The notes beneath the pieces are model-generated. The model saw only the letters and a list, made by a program, of their open reading frames with translations, searched no databases and was not told where the DNA came from. From Clostridium aestuarii (GTDB taxonomy: Bacteria > Bacillota > Clostridia > Clostridiales > Clostridiaceae): a stretch of DNA of 64,000 nucleotides. The stretch spans positions 1 through 64,000 of the forward strand of contig NZ_JAPQER010000004.1 in NCBI RefSeq assembly GCF_026735135.1, written 5' to 3'. The translations under genes and the position numbers were made by a program. Shown here piece after piece: positions 27,172 to 36,464 of this stretch. How positions within the stretch are numbered: the stretch's first letter is position 1; each line of letters begins with the position of its first letter.

Positions 27172-27921
27172 ATGAATAGAGAAGAACTAATCAGAACAGA
27201 TGAAACTTTAGATGATTTACAATTGAAGGGTTTGCATGTTATACAGAAAAAAGAAGGGTTTAGGTTTGGTGTAGATGCAGTACTGCTTGCCAACTTTGCA
27301 CATGTAAAAAAAGAAGCTAGAGTTATAGATTTGTGTAGTGGAACAGGAATAATCCCCTTTATTATAGCAGGGAAAAGAGAACCTTCACAAATAACTGGAA
27401 TAGAAATACAAGAAGAAATGGTTGAAATGGCTAAAAGGTCAGTTGAATTTAATGGATTAGAAGGAAAACTAGATTTTGTGAATGGAGATCTTAAAAATTT
27501 AGAGCTTCTTAAAAGTTTACCAAAGGCGGATGTTGTTACAGTAAATCCTCCATATAAACTTTGCAATTCAGGGATTGTAAATCCTAATGATAAACTTGCA
27601 ATAGCAAGACATGAGGTGTGTTGTACTTTAGAAGATGTAATAATTGCTTGTCGAATTCTATTAAAGGATAATAAAAGAATGTATATGATACATAGACCAG
27701 ATAGACTTGTGGATATTATAACTCTAATGAGAAAACATAAAATAGAACCTAAGAGAATACAAATGATACATCCCAATACTAAAAAAGCACCTAATATTGT
27801 ATTGATAGAAGGACAGCGTGATGGCGGAGCATTCTTAAAATGGGAACCTCCTATTTATGTGTATAATGATGAAGGTGGATACTCAAAACAGATAGATGAG
27901 ATTTATGGAAGAAGAATTTGA
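27172..27921 (+). CDS. trmN6: tRNA1(Val) adenine-37 N6-methyltransferase-like protein (YabB/TrmN6)
   Basis: 249 residues, class I SAM-dependent methyltransferase. The glycine-rich loop DLCSGTGIIPFI and the catalytic NPPY motif (VNPPYKLC) identify an N6-adenine RNA or DNA methyltransferase; the family and the rsmI neighbour match YabB/TrmN6. The start ATG follows GTGGTGAAT. Cotranscribed with rsmI. Confidence 0.88.
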   Translation: MNREELIRTDETLDDLQLKGLHVIQKKEGFRFGVDAVLLANFAHVKKEARVIDLCSGTGIIPFIIAGKREPSQITGIEIQEEMVEMAKRSVEFNGLEGKLDFVNGDLKNLELLKSLPKADVVTVNPPYKLCNSGIVNPNDKLAIARHEVCCTLEDVIIACRILLKDNKRMYMIHRPDRLVDIITLMRKHKIEPKRIQMIHPNTKKAPNIVLIEGQRDGGAFLKWEPPIYVYNDEGGYSKQIDEIYGRRI

Positions 27922-27942
27922 TTTTAGAAAGGAAGAATAAAT

Positions 27943-28785
27943 ATGAGCGGTAAACTATATATAGTTCCAACTCCTATTGGAAATTTAAAGGATATAACAT
28001 TAAGAGCGCTTGAAACTTTGCAAAATGTAGATATAGTAGCTGCGGAGGATACAAGACAGAGCTTGAAGCTTTTGAACCATTTTGATATAAAAAAACCTCT
28101 TATAAGTTATCATAAATTTAATGAAAACACAAAAAGTGATGATATTATTAGTAAATTAAGAGAAGGTAAGAACATAGCTTTAGTTTCAGATGCAGGAACT
28201 CCTGGAATTTCAGATCCAGGAAGTGTTGTTATAAAAAAATGTATTGAGGAAAACCTAGAAGTTGAGGTGCTAACAGGGGCTACTGCTGTGACTACGGCCC
28301 TTGTGCATTCAGGATTAGATACTACTAAATTTTTATTTAGAGGATTTTTACCAAGAGAAAACAAAGATAGAAAGGCAGTTATTGAAGATTTAAAAGAGAG
28401 ACAGGAAACCTTAGTTTTTTATGAAGCTCCACATAGGCTTGTTAAAACTTTAGAATTTTTGTATGAAAATTTAGGTAATAGGAAAATTTCAATATGTCGA
28501 GAACTTACAAAAATGCATGAGGAAATAATAAGGCTGCCTTTAGAAGAAGTTATGCAATACTATAAAGAGAAAAATCCAAGAGGAGAATATGTTCTCGTAG
28601 TTGAAGGCAAAAGTGAAGAAGAAATAAAAAGAGATCAAAAGGCTCAATGGGAAGACTTAAGTATTGAAGAGCATATAAAAAAATATATAATGGAAGGACT
28701 TAATAAAAAAGAGGCTATTAAAAAGACTGCTAAAGATAGAAAAATTCCTAAATCAGAAGTGTATAAACACTCTTTAGAATTGTAA
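27943..28785 (+). CDS. rsmI: 16S rRNA (cytidine-1402-2'-O)-methyltransferase
   Basis: 280 residues, TP-methylase fold. Family motifs: LYIVPTPIGNLKDITLRALE, AAEDTR, SDAGTPGISDPG and FLPRE. RsmI methylates the ribose of C1402 in the ribosomal P site. The position between a YabB-like gene and abrB is conserved in Firmicutes. Confidence 0.96.
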   Translation: MSGKLYIVPTPIGNLKDITLRALETLQNVDIVAAEDTRQSLKLLNHFDIKKPLISYHKFNENTKSDDIISKLREGKNIALVSDAGTPGISDPGSVVIKKCIEENLEVEVLTGATAVTTALVHSGLDTTKFLFRGFLPRENKDRKAVIEDLKERQETLVFYEAPHRLVKTLEFLYENLGNRKISICRELTKMHEEIIRLPLEEVMQYYKEKNPRGEYVLVVEGKSEEEIKRDQKAQWEDLSIEEHIKKYIMEGLNKKEAIKKTAKDRKIPKSEVYKHSLEL

Positions 28786-28807
28786 ATGAAATTATATAAT
28801 GCAGAAT

Positions 28808-28866
28808 AAAATGGCGCTGCAAATAACTTTAGCTAATGTGTATAAGCTATTTGCAGCGCCATTTTA
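28808..28866 (+). terminator. Terminator hairpin after rsmI
   Basis: A strong 18-bp stem, AAAATGGCGCTGCAAATA and its complement, is GC-rich for this genome. The T tract is short. Confidence 0.8.
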
Positions 28867-28944
28867 AAAGAAAAAATTAACATTTTTTTTACCTACAAAT
28901 GTTTAATATTTAATGATATAATGTAATAGAAGATATGAATTTGT

Positions 28945-28961
28945 GTTACAAATAGGTTACA
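28945..28961 (-). promoter_or_regulatory. WalR (YycF)-like binding box
   Basis: Two GTTACA hexamers 5 bases apart read on the minus strand as TGTAAC-N5-TGTAAC, an exact fit to the known WalR consensus TGTWAH-N5-TGTWAH. It lies about 80 bases upstream of a peptidoglycan hydrolase gene, a classic WalR target. Orientation is opposite to the gene. Confidence 0.6.
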
Positions 28962-29042
28962 AATATGATAGTAATATATAGTAAATAAGATTACATAAAT
29001 TTTCGTTACATATAAGATATGAGTTAAAGGGGGATGTGTATA

Positions 29043-30158
29043 GTGCATAAAAAATTAGCTTCAGTGGTAACGGCAGCCGTATTAATGGTGACAATTAGTA
29101 CAACTTCAGTTCTTGCAAGTCCATTATCGGACAAGCTTAGAAATCAACAAAATCAATTAAGCGAACATAACTCAGATTACAAAGATGCACGAAGAGAAGT
29201 AGAAAACATTGAACAAAAGATTGAACATTTAGATGATCAAATAGAAACTGCAATGAGCGAAATAAGTGATACTAAAATTAAAATAAAAGAAATTACAAAT
29301 AGTGTTGAACAAGCAGAAAAAGATATTGAAAAAGCGGAAAAAGATATAGAAGATGAACAAGAACTTTATAATCAAAGAATGAGAGCAATGTATAAAAAAG
29401 GTTCATCTGGATATTTAGATGTAATTCTTGGTTCAAAGGATATGAGTGATTTACTTTCAAAAACAGAAGCTGTAAAAAAACTTACTGAGCTTGATAAGAA
29501 GATAGTTAAAGAATTAAAAGAAAAGCAAGATGAAATTAAAAGAAAAAAAGAAGAACTTGCACAAGAACAGCAACAATTAGTTTCATTGAAAGTTAAGCAA
29601 GAAGAAAAAATGTCCAAGCTCAAGAATGATAAACAAGAACAGGACAAGCTTGTTAAAGATGCTAAAAACAAAAAAACGTTATATGCAAATAAGATAAGAT
29701 CTGATAAAAGACAAATAACAGAAACAAAAAAATTAATAGATAAGATGAGTGCAAGTGTTCCTAAATATGATCCATCAAGAGGATCAGCACCTATATCACA
29801 AAATGCGGTAGTTGCTTATTCAAGGAATTATTTAGGAAGACCTTATGTTTGGGGAGCAACAGGACCTAATTCTTTTGATTGTTCTGGATTAATGAAATAT
29901 GTTTATGCACATTTTGGAGTTAGATTACCAAGAGTTTCAAGAGATCAAGCTAGAGCCGGAAAATATGTTCCCAAAAGTCAATTACAACCAGGAGACTTAG
30001 TATTCTTTGCATATAGTGGTGGTAGAGGAACAATACATCATGTAGGTATGTATGTAGGAAACGGATGTTACATTCATGCACCTAGAACTGGTGATGTAGT
30101 TAAAATAAGTACTTTATCAGGAAGATCAGATTACGCAACAGCAAGACGAGTTATGTAA
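29043..30158 (+). CDS. Secreted coiled-coil NlpC/P60 peptidoglycan hydrolase
   Basis: About 371 residues. The GTG at 29043 is preferred to the ATG at 29034, because AAAGGGGG ends one base before the ATG but nine bases before the GTG. A signal peptide (about 1-26, ending VLA) is followed by a coiled coil (about 30-235, PcsB/CwlO-like) and a C-terminal NlpC/P60 endopeptidase with catalytic Cys280 in NSFDCSG, His333 in IHHVGMY and His345. These enzymes cut D-Glu-DAP bonds during growth or division; the coiled coil usually mediates FtsEX-type control. A WalR-like box lies upstream. Confidence 0.93.
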   Translation: MHKKLASVVTAAVLMVTISTTSVLASPLSDKLRNQQNQLSEHNSDYKDARREVENIEQKIEHLDDQIETAMSEISDTKIKIKEITNSVEQAEKDIEKAEKDIEDEQELYNQRMRAMYKKGSSGYLDVILGSKDMSDLLSKTEAVKKLTELDKKIVKELKEKQDEIKRKKEELAQEQQQLVSLKVKQEEKMSKLKNDKQEQDKLVKDAKNKKTLYANKIRSDKRQITETKKLIDKMSASVPKYDPSRGSAPISQNAVVAYSRNYLGRPYVWGATGPNSFDCSGLMKYVYAHFGVRLPRVSRDQARAGKYVPKSQLQPGDLVFFAYSGGRGTIHHVGMYVGNGCYIHAPRTGDVVKISTLSGRSDYATARRVM

Positions 30159-30162
30159 AATA

Positions 30163-30201
30163 AAAAAGAGTACAAATGTTTAAGATTTGTACTCTTTTTA
30201 T
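30163..30201 (+). terminator. Rho-independent terminator
   Basis: AAAGAGTACAAAT / ATTTGTACTCTTT followed by T-rich sequence. Part of it (GTACTCTTTTTATTT) is repeated about 110 bases downstream at 30296-30311. Confidence 0.88.
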
Positions 30202-30340
30202 TTATCTGTAGTTGTAAATTTTTAAAATTATGTATTGATATTTTTAGTTGATATGTTGTGTTAGGAAGCTGACATGCAACTATAAGAATATTGCGTTGTA
30301 CTCTTTTTATTTTATTCTAGCTTTTTTTAAATAAAAATAA

Positions 30341-30371
30341 AAAAACCTTATAAATTAATTACAAGGTTTTT
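30341..30371 (-). terminator. Terminator of abrB
   Basis: AAAAACCTT / AAGGTTTTT on the minus strand is followed by a long T-rich run. Confidence 0.75.
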
Positions 30372-30385
30372 GAATAATCGATGTA

Positions 30386-30631
30386 TTAAACTTGTTCTTT
30401 CATTTCTTGTAAACAAGATTTACAGATGTTTTTTCCTCTATAGTTTACAACGTCTCTAGCGTTTCCGCAGAAAATACAAGCGGGCTCATATTTTTTAAGG
30501 ATTATTTGTTCACCGTCAACATATATTTCTAAAGCATCCTTTTCAGCGATATCTAAAGTTCTTCTTAATTCTATTGGGATAACAATTCTTCCTAATTCGT
30601 CTACTCTTCTTACTACTCCTGTTGATTTCAT
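30386..30631 (-). CDS. abrB: AbrB-family transition-state regulator
   Basis: 81 residues. The N-terminal swapped-hairpin DNA-binding domain (STGVVRRVDELGRIVIPIELRRTL) is nearly canonical AbrB. The C-terminal part carries CIFCGNARDV and CKSC, a likely zinc knuckle common in clostridial AbrB. AbrB represses sporulation and stationary-phase genes until Spo0A~P lowers its level. The GGAGG site precedes the ATG and a good promoter is at 30697-30725. Confidence 0.94.
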   Translation of the reverse strand: MKSTGVVRRVDELGRIVIPIELRRTLDIAEKDALEIYVDGEQIILKKYEPACIFCGNARDVVNYRGKNICKSCLQEMKEQV

Positions 30632-30696
30632 TAATTCTACCTCCTTAAATTAATTTAATATTATAATTTTACATCTTTCGACATCCATCTACTTAA

Positions 30697-30725
30697 ATAA
30701 TAGCAAATATGACAAATGAAGTCAA
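30697..30725 (-). promoter_or_regulatory. Sigma-A promoter of abrB
   Basis: On the minus strand TTGACT and TATTAT are spaced by 17 bases, about 65 bases before the abrB start. Spo0A boxes (TGTCGAA-like) may be present: a TGTCGAA lies just downstream at about 30677-30683 on the minus strand. Confidence 0.6.
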
Positions 30726-31276
30726 TATATAAAATGATTTTTTTTTGATTAAGTTACAAAATTCTTATTAAATTCCATCTAAAGTTAATATACTACCAAA
30801 TTATTCAAATGTCAATATGTTTTGAAATAAAAATACAAAAATTTACTATTGTTTTTAGCGTAGAGATATCAAGGGGTTGTACAAAAAATCAGAGTTCAAC
30901 TTCCTTAAATAGGAAAAAAGAAAAGTATGGAGTTTAATTCAATAAAATAGTAATTAAATGGATAATGCCTAAGTTAGTGTCGAAAAAGTATTTTAAGTAA
31001 ATATCAAGAAAATATATATATAGGGTTTTTGGGTAATATAAGGATTTTAATGCTAATTAATAACAAATATTATTAATTAGTTAATTCCAGAATATTATAA
31101 ATTAATCAAAAAATATATCTATAGTTTGGTAAAAATTTAAAAATGTAAAAAATAAGAAAAATTTTATAGGTAAGAATAAACATAGTGATGTATGATATAA
31201 TTAATAATTGAAAAATTTATAAAGTATAAATATTACCTGATTTATATTTTATAGTATATATAAAGTAGGTGAGATT
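30726..31276. other. Intergenic region without a gene
   Basis: About 550 A+T-rich bases between the divergent abrB and cca genes. Only very short frames without ribosome-binding sites are present. I see no riboswitch, repeat array or RNA gene; several T-rich tracts make promoters hard to place. Confidence 0.6.
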
Positions 31277-32641
31277 ATGAAATTTGCAGTTGAAGATATA
31301 AAAAATATTTTAAATGATATTGGTGGTACTGGATATATAATAGGTGGTTATATAAGAGATAAAATGACCAATCATAAAAATAACATTAAAGATATAGATA
31401 TTATTTATGAGGGCAATATAGGTTTATTTATAAATAAACTAAAAGAAAAAGGATATAGTGTATTTCCATTAAAGCAGGATAAAGGGATATATAGAGCTTC
31501 TAAAGAAGCGGTTATTATAGATATTGCTGAGCTAAAAGGAAATGATATAGAAGAAGATTTAAAGAGTAGGGATTTTACAATTAATGCTGTGGCTCTTAAA
31601 CTTATAGATAATAAGATAATTGATATTTTTGATGGTAGAAAACATATGAAGTCTAGAATTATTCATGAGGTAAGTCCCAATAGCATAAAAAATGATAAAA
31701 TTAGAATATTAAGAGCCTTTAGATTTGCAATAAAATATGATATGCATTTTAGTAAAAGTTGTCAAGAACATATTATAGAAGAAAGTAAATACATAAAAGA
31801 TTGTCCTAAGGAAAGAATATTGAGTGAATTGATGCAAATAATAGAACATGATAATAACGGTATAGCTTTTGAAGAGTTAGATAAATATCATGTATTAAAA
31901 AATTTAATACCATATGTAGATGAACTTAAAGTTATAGGGAAATGTAAATATCATATAGAAGATGCTTTTACTCATATGAAGCTTGTTTATAAAAATTTTA
32001 AAGAAGTTTTACAACAAGAGCAGAATATAAATGGGTTAGAGTTAAATATATTTAATGAACAAATTGGAGAATTCAAAACAAGAGAATATGCTGCATTTGC
32101 TGCGTTTTGTCATGATATAGGAAAAGCAAAATGCTATAGAAAAATAGGAGAAAGAGTGAGCTTTATTGGACATGATGAGCAGGGAGCAATAATAATGCGT
32201 GAAGTGTGTAGAAAATTAGGATTTCCAAAACGTGCACAAAAGCTTATTATAAAATTAGTTGAGGCTCATATGTATCCTTTAAGTCTTTGTAAAAACAAGG
32301 TTAAAAATCCTAAGAAAAGTTTTTACAAATTCTTTTCACGATATAACGAATATATACCGTATATTTTAACTCTTTCTTATTGCGATATGCATGCAACCAA
32401 GATGCTATACGATCCAGATAACGAAGAAGAAGAGTTTATCAATTATATTGAAAGATTATTTGAAGAGTATAGTTTATATAAAAAAGTTAAAGGAAATAGA
32501 TTTTTTAATGGTAAGGAAATAATAGAGTTTACAGGAGCAAAAGGAGAACAGATTAAGGAAATTTTAGAAGAGCTAGATAGATTGACTTATTATGGCCAAA
32601 TAAATAGCAGAGAAGAAGCAATAAAGTGGATTAAAGGGTAA
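31277..32641 (+). CDS. cca: CCA tRNA nucleotidyltransferase with HD domain
   Basis: 454 residues. The class II nucleotidyltransferase head shows GGYIRD, the metal-binding DIDI, RDFTINAVAL and ILRAFRFA, and an HD phosphohydrolase domain (about 245-375) has CHDIGKA. It adds or repairs the tRNA 3' CCA end; the HD part may remove 2',3'-cyclic phosphates. GGTGAG precedes the ATG. Confidence 0.9.
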   Translation: MKFAVEDIKNILNDIGGTGYIIGGYIRDKMTNHKNNIKDIDIIYEGNIGLFINKLKEKGYSVFPLKQDKGIYRASKEAVIIDIAELKGNDIEEDLKSRDFTINAVALKLIDNKIIDIFDGRKHMKSRIIHEVSPNSIKNDKIRILRAFRFAIKYDMHFSKSCQEHIIEESKYIKDCPKERILSELMQIIEHDNNGIAFEELDKYHVLKNLIPYVDELKVIGKCKYHIEDAFTHMKLVYKNFKEVLQQEQNINGLELNIFNEQIGEFKTREYAAFAAFCHDIGKAKCYRKIGERVSFIGHDEQGAIIMREVCRKLGFPKRAQKLIIKLVEAHMYPLSLCKNKVKNPKKSFYKFFSRYNEYIPYILTLSYCDMHATKMLYDPDNEEEEFINYIERLFEEYSLYKKVKGNRFFNGKEIIEFTGAKGEQIKEILEELDRLTYYGQINSREEAIKWIKG

Positions 32642-32778
32642 AGGTGATAGTCAATTTTAAAAGCGTACAGTGGCTATTTAAAGAGTATAAATAAATATAT
32701 TTTAAATACAATATATGGTACAATGTATAGATAAATAGAATTAAGAAGGTTTATTCATATTTTAGGGAGGTATATAAA

Positions 32779-33423
32779 ATGAAGATATTTATTGATACAG
32801 CAAACGTAGAAGAAATAAAGAAAGTAAGTAAATGGGGGATTTTAGATGGAGTTACTACTAATCCATCGTTGATAGCAAAAGAAGGAAGAGATGTTAAAGA
32901 AGTTGTAGAAGAAATATGTTCAATTGTTGATGGGCCTATAAGTGCTGAGGTTATAAGCTTAGAATGTGGTAAGATGGTAGAAGAGGCTAGAGAAATTGTT
33001 AAGATACATAAAAATATAGTAATAAAAATACCTATGTGTGAAGAAGGAATAAAAGCAGTAAGTATTTTATCAAAAGAAGGAATCAGAACAAATGTAACTT
33101 TAATTTTTTCAGCACAGCAAGCGTTAATAGCTGCTAAAGCAGGTGCAAGTTATGTAAGTCCTTTTGCTGGAAGATTAGATGATATAGGAAATGATGGAAT
33201 ACAAGTTATTGCTGATATAGCAGAAGTTTTTGATATTTATGGTATAGAAACAGAAATAATAGGAGCAAGCATAAGACATCCTATGCATGTACTTGAAGCT
33301 GCAAAAGTAGGATGTGATATAGTAACAGTTCCATACAAAGTGCTTATGCAAATGTTAAAACATCCACTTACAGATAAAGGTATAGAAAAATTCTTAGAAG
33401 ATTATAATAGCACAAGAGCATAA
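32779..33423 (+). CDS. tal: Transaldolase / fructose-6-phosphate aldolase family protein
   Basis: 214 residues, matching the short TalC/FSA subfamily. Start [16 protein letters not shown]; the Schiff-base lysine lies in [20 protein letters not shown] is conserved. Short forms either act as transaldolase in the pentose-phosphate pathway or cleave fructose 6-phosphate. Which activity applies is not certain. Confidence 0.92.
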   Translation: MKIFIDTANVEEIKKVSKWGILDGVTTNPSLIAKEGRDVKEVVEEICSIVDGPISAEVISLECGKMVEEAREIVKIHKNIVIKIPMCEEGIKAVSILSKEGIRTNVTLIFSAQQALIAAKAGASYVSPFAGRLDDIGNDGIQVIADIAEVFDIYGIETEIIGASIRHPMHVLEAAKVGCDIVTVPYKVLMQMLKHPLTDKGIEKFLEDYNSTRA

Positions 33424-33456
33424 AATAAGTTTAAAACTGTAATAAGTTAAATTTAA

Positions 33457-33491
33457 GAAGGTATCATAACTTTAATGTTATGGTACCTTCT
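33457..33491. terminator. Hairpin after transaldolase gene
   Basis: A 15-bp stem (AGAAGGTATCATAAC with one G-U pair to GTTATGGTACCTTCT). No T tract follows on the plus strand, so the role in termination is uncertain. Confidence 0.5.
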
Positions 33492-33595
33492 GTGCAATTA
33501 AGAATTAATAATAGGTAATTAACAGTTTATGATAAATTAAGCAAAGCTTGATTTTAAAATTTATAACGGTAGCAAAGTATAATGTGTGTAGTCAA

Positions 33596-33628
33596 TTTTT
33601 GATAGTAAAATATTTTTACTATCAAAAA
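33596..33628. terminator. Palindromic hairpin with T tracts
   Basis: TTTTTGATAGTAAAA and its complement almost meet, leaving a two-base loop, with T- and A-runs at the ends. It may terminate in either direction. It lies in a gene-free 800-base region. Confidence 0.55.
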
Positions 33629-33831
33629 AGTTAGAAAAGAGTAGGATTTACTAGAAGAAATTTTAATATATTATATAAATAAACAAAAAAATACATATAA
33701 AATCAATAAAAGAATATATTCTATGGAAATATATATTTTAAAATTATAAATAATATAAACCTACAGAATTATGTAAAAAATGAAGTTGGAAATAAAAAAA
33801 AAATCGATTTCTTCCACAGAAATTTAACAAG

Positions 33832-33967
33832 TTATCAACATGCACATGTGGACAATGTGGATAAAAAATTGAATTATAAATTCAAGATATGAATAAAATC
33901 AACAATATAGCTAAAACAATAAGTTATCCACAGAAAATGTGCATAACTTGTACGATATTGTGCATAA
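33832..33967. promoter_or_regulatory. DnaA-box cluster 1
   Basis: Six DnaA-box-like 9-mers in 136 bases: TTATCAACA (33832), TGTGGACAA (33847), TGTGGATAA (33856, perfect on minus), TTATCCACA (33924, perfect on plus), TGTGCATAA (33938 and 33959). AAGTTATCCACA and TGTGCATAACTT form an inverted pair at 33921-33949. There is no dnaA, dnaN or rpmH nearby, so this is probably a DnaA-binding or titration site, or a DnaA-controlled promoter, rather than oriC. Confidence 0.7.
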
Positions 33968-34235
33968 TTAAATAAAGTTATGTGAAAAAAATATTTTTGC
34001 AACTTTTCATTCAAAATTACTGAATTTAGAAAAATGCTATTATTTGTCGAAAAGGTTAAATTGTAAAAAACAGCATTGATTTTACATAACATTTTAGGTT
34101 GTAACAAGGTTATAAATACCGTATAATATAATATAGTATAGGAATTTCAAATAGAAAATATGAATATTTACAATGCTATTATATGCATTGATATGTGTTG
34201 TTACTATAACAACATCAAAGTTGGAGGTAATATTG

Positions 34236-34832
34236 GTGAAAAACAGTAAAGCCATTTTGGATGATATAAATAAATTAGCAAAAGTGGTTTCAGAGAATAG
34301 GTTAGTTTCATATGAAGATTTACCTGAGTATGATTTGTTTTTATCTCAAGTTATTGACTATCTGAATAATAGATTCGAAGATGAAAAATATACAAATAAT
34401 ATTGTTCAAAATTACATAAAAAATGAAGTGATATCTAAACCTGAAGATGGTAAAAAAAGAGGCTATACAAAACTTCATCTAGTTCAGTTAGTGCTTTTAA
34501 GTTATATGAGACCTGTTTTAACTACAGAAGAAATTAAAAAAGTATTTGCACTTGCATTTAATGAAATGAATGATAGAAGTGATGATATTATTTCATGGGA
34601 AAAGGCATATAAAATTTTTGACCAAATTCAGGATCAAAGCTTTGATAATTTTTTAAATATACAGTCGTTAGATGAACATAAGATTGAAGAGTTTGTAAAT
34701 GGAAATGAACTTAAAGAAGATGATGAAGAAAGAATATTAATTTTTTTAGTAGTAATGAGTTTAATAGCTCAAGCCAGTGCTATTAAAACATTAGCAAAGA
34801 AAATAATAGATGAGTATATAGAAAGAAAATAG
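34236..34832 (+). CDS. DUF1836 domain protein
   Basis: About 198 residues. The frame is open from 34173, but GGAGGT at 34223-34228 fits the GTG at 34236. The DUF1836 core is visible (VIDYLNNRF...YTNNIVQNYIKNEVISKPEDGKKRGYTKLHLVQLVLLSYMRPVLTTEEIK), resembling a winged-helix/MerR-like DNA-binding fold, followed by helices and a hydrophobic end. Function unknown; probably a regulator. The DnaA-box cluster lies 270 bases upstream. Confidence 0.8.
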   Translation: MKNSKAILDDINKLAKVVSENRLVSYEDLPEYDLFLSQVIDYLNNRFEDEKYTNNIVQNYIKNEVISKPEDGKKRGYTKLHLVQLVLLSYMRPVLTTEEIKKVFALAFNEMNDRSDDIISWEKAYKIFDQIQDQSFDNFLNIQSLDEHKIEEFVNGNELKEDDEERILIFLVVMSLIAQASAIKTLAKKIIDEYIERK

Positions 34833-34965
34833 AATAAACTGATATACATTTTCTATTTAGTTATTAGTAAGTATAGAAGGTAAGCTGGAAAAAGTAACGG
34901 AAAATATTAATGCATTATCAAAGGTTATAGATAAAAGATTACAATAATAAATATAAATACAATTT

Positions 34966-35006
34966 AGACTGTTAACATATATAATTAATGTTAACAGTTT
35001 TTTGTT
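34966..35006 (+). terminator. Rho-independent terminator
   Basis: ACTGTTAACAT / ATGTTAACAGT with T6, after the DUF1836 gene. Confidence 0.85.
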
Positions 35007-35092
35007 TTTTTAGGAAGTTTAGTTTTTTTTATTATAAATAATTGCATTAAAGTTAAAGCTAATATTAAAAATAATAGTTGAGGAAGAGGTTT

Positions 35093-36289
35093 ATGAAAAA
35101 AAAGTTAGTTAATGTTTATTCGGAAATTGGAAAATTGAAAAAGGTTCTTCTTCATAGGCCAGGAGCAGAAGTAGAAAATTTAACACCAGAATATTTAGAA
35201 ATACTGCTTTTTGATGATATACCTTTTTTGGAGGTTGCAAGAAAGGAACATGATAATTTTGCAAAGATACTAAAAGATAATGGGGTAGAGGTACTTTATC
35301 TTGAAGAATTAGCAGCAAAATCTATTGAAAATGTGGAAGTTAAAAAAAGATTTTTAGAAGAAATAATAAAAGAAAGCAGAACAAAGGATATAGCTATAAG
35401 AAAGCTTATTCAAAAATATTTAGAATGTATGCCTAAAGAGGATATGGTATTAAAAGTAATGGCAGGAATACGAAGAAAAGATTTAAATTTAAATGAAGAA
35501 GGAGAGTATCCATTTTTGATGGACCCTATGCCTAATTTATATTTTACTAGAGATCCTTTTGCTAGTATAGGTAGTGGTATAACTTTAAATGCAATGAAAA
35601 CAAGAACAAGAAGAAGAGAAACTATTTTTGCAAAATATATTTTTAGATATCATCCTCAGTTTAAAGATGCTGATATACCAAAGTGGTATGAGAGAGATGA
35701 AAACTATTGTTTAGAGGGTGGAGATGAACTTATATTATCAGAAGAGGTTTTAGCTGTAGGGCATAGTGAGAGAACGGATTTGGAAGCAATACTAGAAATG
35801 GCAGAAAAAATTTTTAAAGCTGATGAAAGCTTTAAAACAATACTTATATTTGAAATACCAAAAACTAGAGCTTTTATGCATTTAGATACAGTATTTACTA
35901 TGCTGGATTATGATAAGTTTATTGTGCATCCTGAAATTGAAGGAAGTTTGAAGGTAGAAGCTATAACTTATGATATTAAAAATAAAAGGCTTATCATAAA
36001 AGAAGAAGAAGATAGTTTGGAAAAAATATTATCTGAACATTTAAAACGAAATATAACTCTTATAAGATGTGGAGGAGGAGATAAAATAGTAGCAGATAGG
36101 GAACAATGGAATGATGGCTCCAATACTCTAGCCATAGAACCAGGTAAGGTTATAACTTATGAGAGAAACTATGTGACTAATGAAATATTAGATAAAAACA
36201 ATATTTCAGTTATAGCTATACCTTCGTCGGAGCTTTCAAGAGGAAGGGGAGGTCCTAGATGCATGTCTATGCCACTTTTTAGAGTTTAG
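35093..36289 (+). CDS. arcA: Arginine deiminase
   Basis: 398 residues. Converts arginine to citrulline and ammonia, the first step of the arginine deiminase (ADI) pathway that makes ATP. Motifs: FTRDPF, EGGDE, the catalytic His in MHLDTVFT, and the nucleophile Cys in [10 protein letters not shown] near the C-terminus. The ATG at 35093 follows GAGGAAGAGG; a TTG at 35078 overlaps that site and is rejected. arcB follows by about 175 bases. Confidence 0.96.
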   Translation: MKKKLVNVYSEIGKLKKVLLHRPGAEVENLTPEYLEILLFDDIPFLEVARKEHDNFAKILKDNGVEVLYLEELAAKSIENVEVKKRFLEEIIKESRTKDIAIRKLIQKYLECMPKEDMVLKVMAGIRRKDLNLNEEGEYPFLMDPMPNLYFTRDPFASIGSGITLNAMKTRTRRRETIFAKYIFRYHPQFKDADIPKWYERDENYCLEGGDELILSEEVLAVGHSERTDLEAILEMAEKIFKADESFKTILIFEIPKTRAFMHLDTVFTMLDYDKFIVHPEIEGSLKVEAITYDIKNKRLIIKEEEDSLEKILSEHLKRNITLIRCGGGDKIVADREQWNDGSNTLAIEPGKVITYERNYVTNEILDKNNISVIAIPSSELSRGRGGPRCMSMPLFRV

Positions 36290-36464
36290 ATGTGCTGGGG
36301 ATAAACACTTAAGGGGTTTATAGTATAAATATACAATTTAAATTATAAATATTTAAAAACATATAGAAAAGATTAGTTGCATAGTGTATAATATATGAAT
36401 AAATATACAGTAAAATTGTTAATTTTATCTATGTATCAACTAAATGAAAGAGGGGGCTATTGTT

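Noticed and set aside
33832-33967. Chromosomal origin oriC
   Set aside because: DnaA boxes are present but no dnaA, dnaN, recF or rpmH is nearby; treated as a DnaA-binding cluster instead.
34861-34947. Coding-like stretch (EGKLEKVTENINALSKVIDKR) after the DUF1836 gene
   Set aside because: No start codon after the preceding stop, and only 28 codons; perhaps a remnant.
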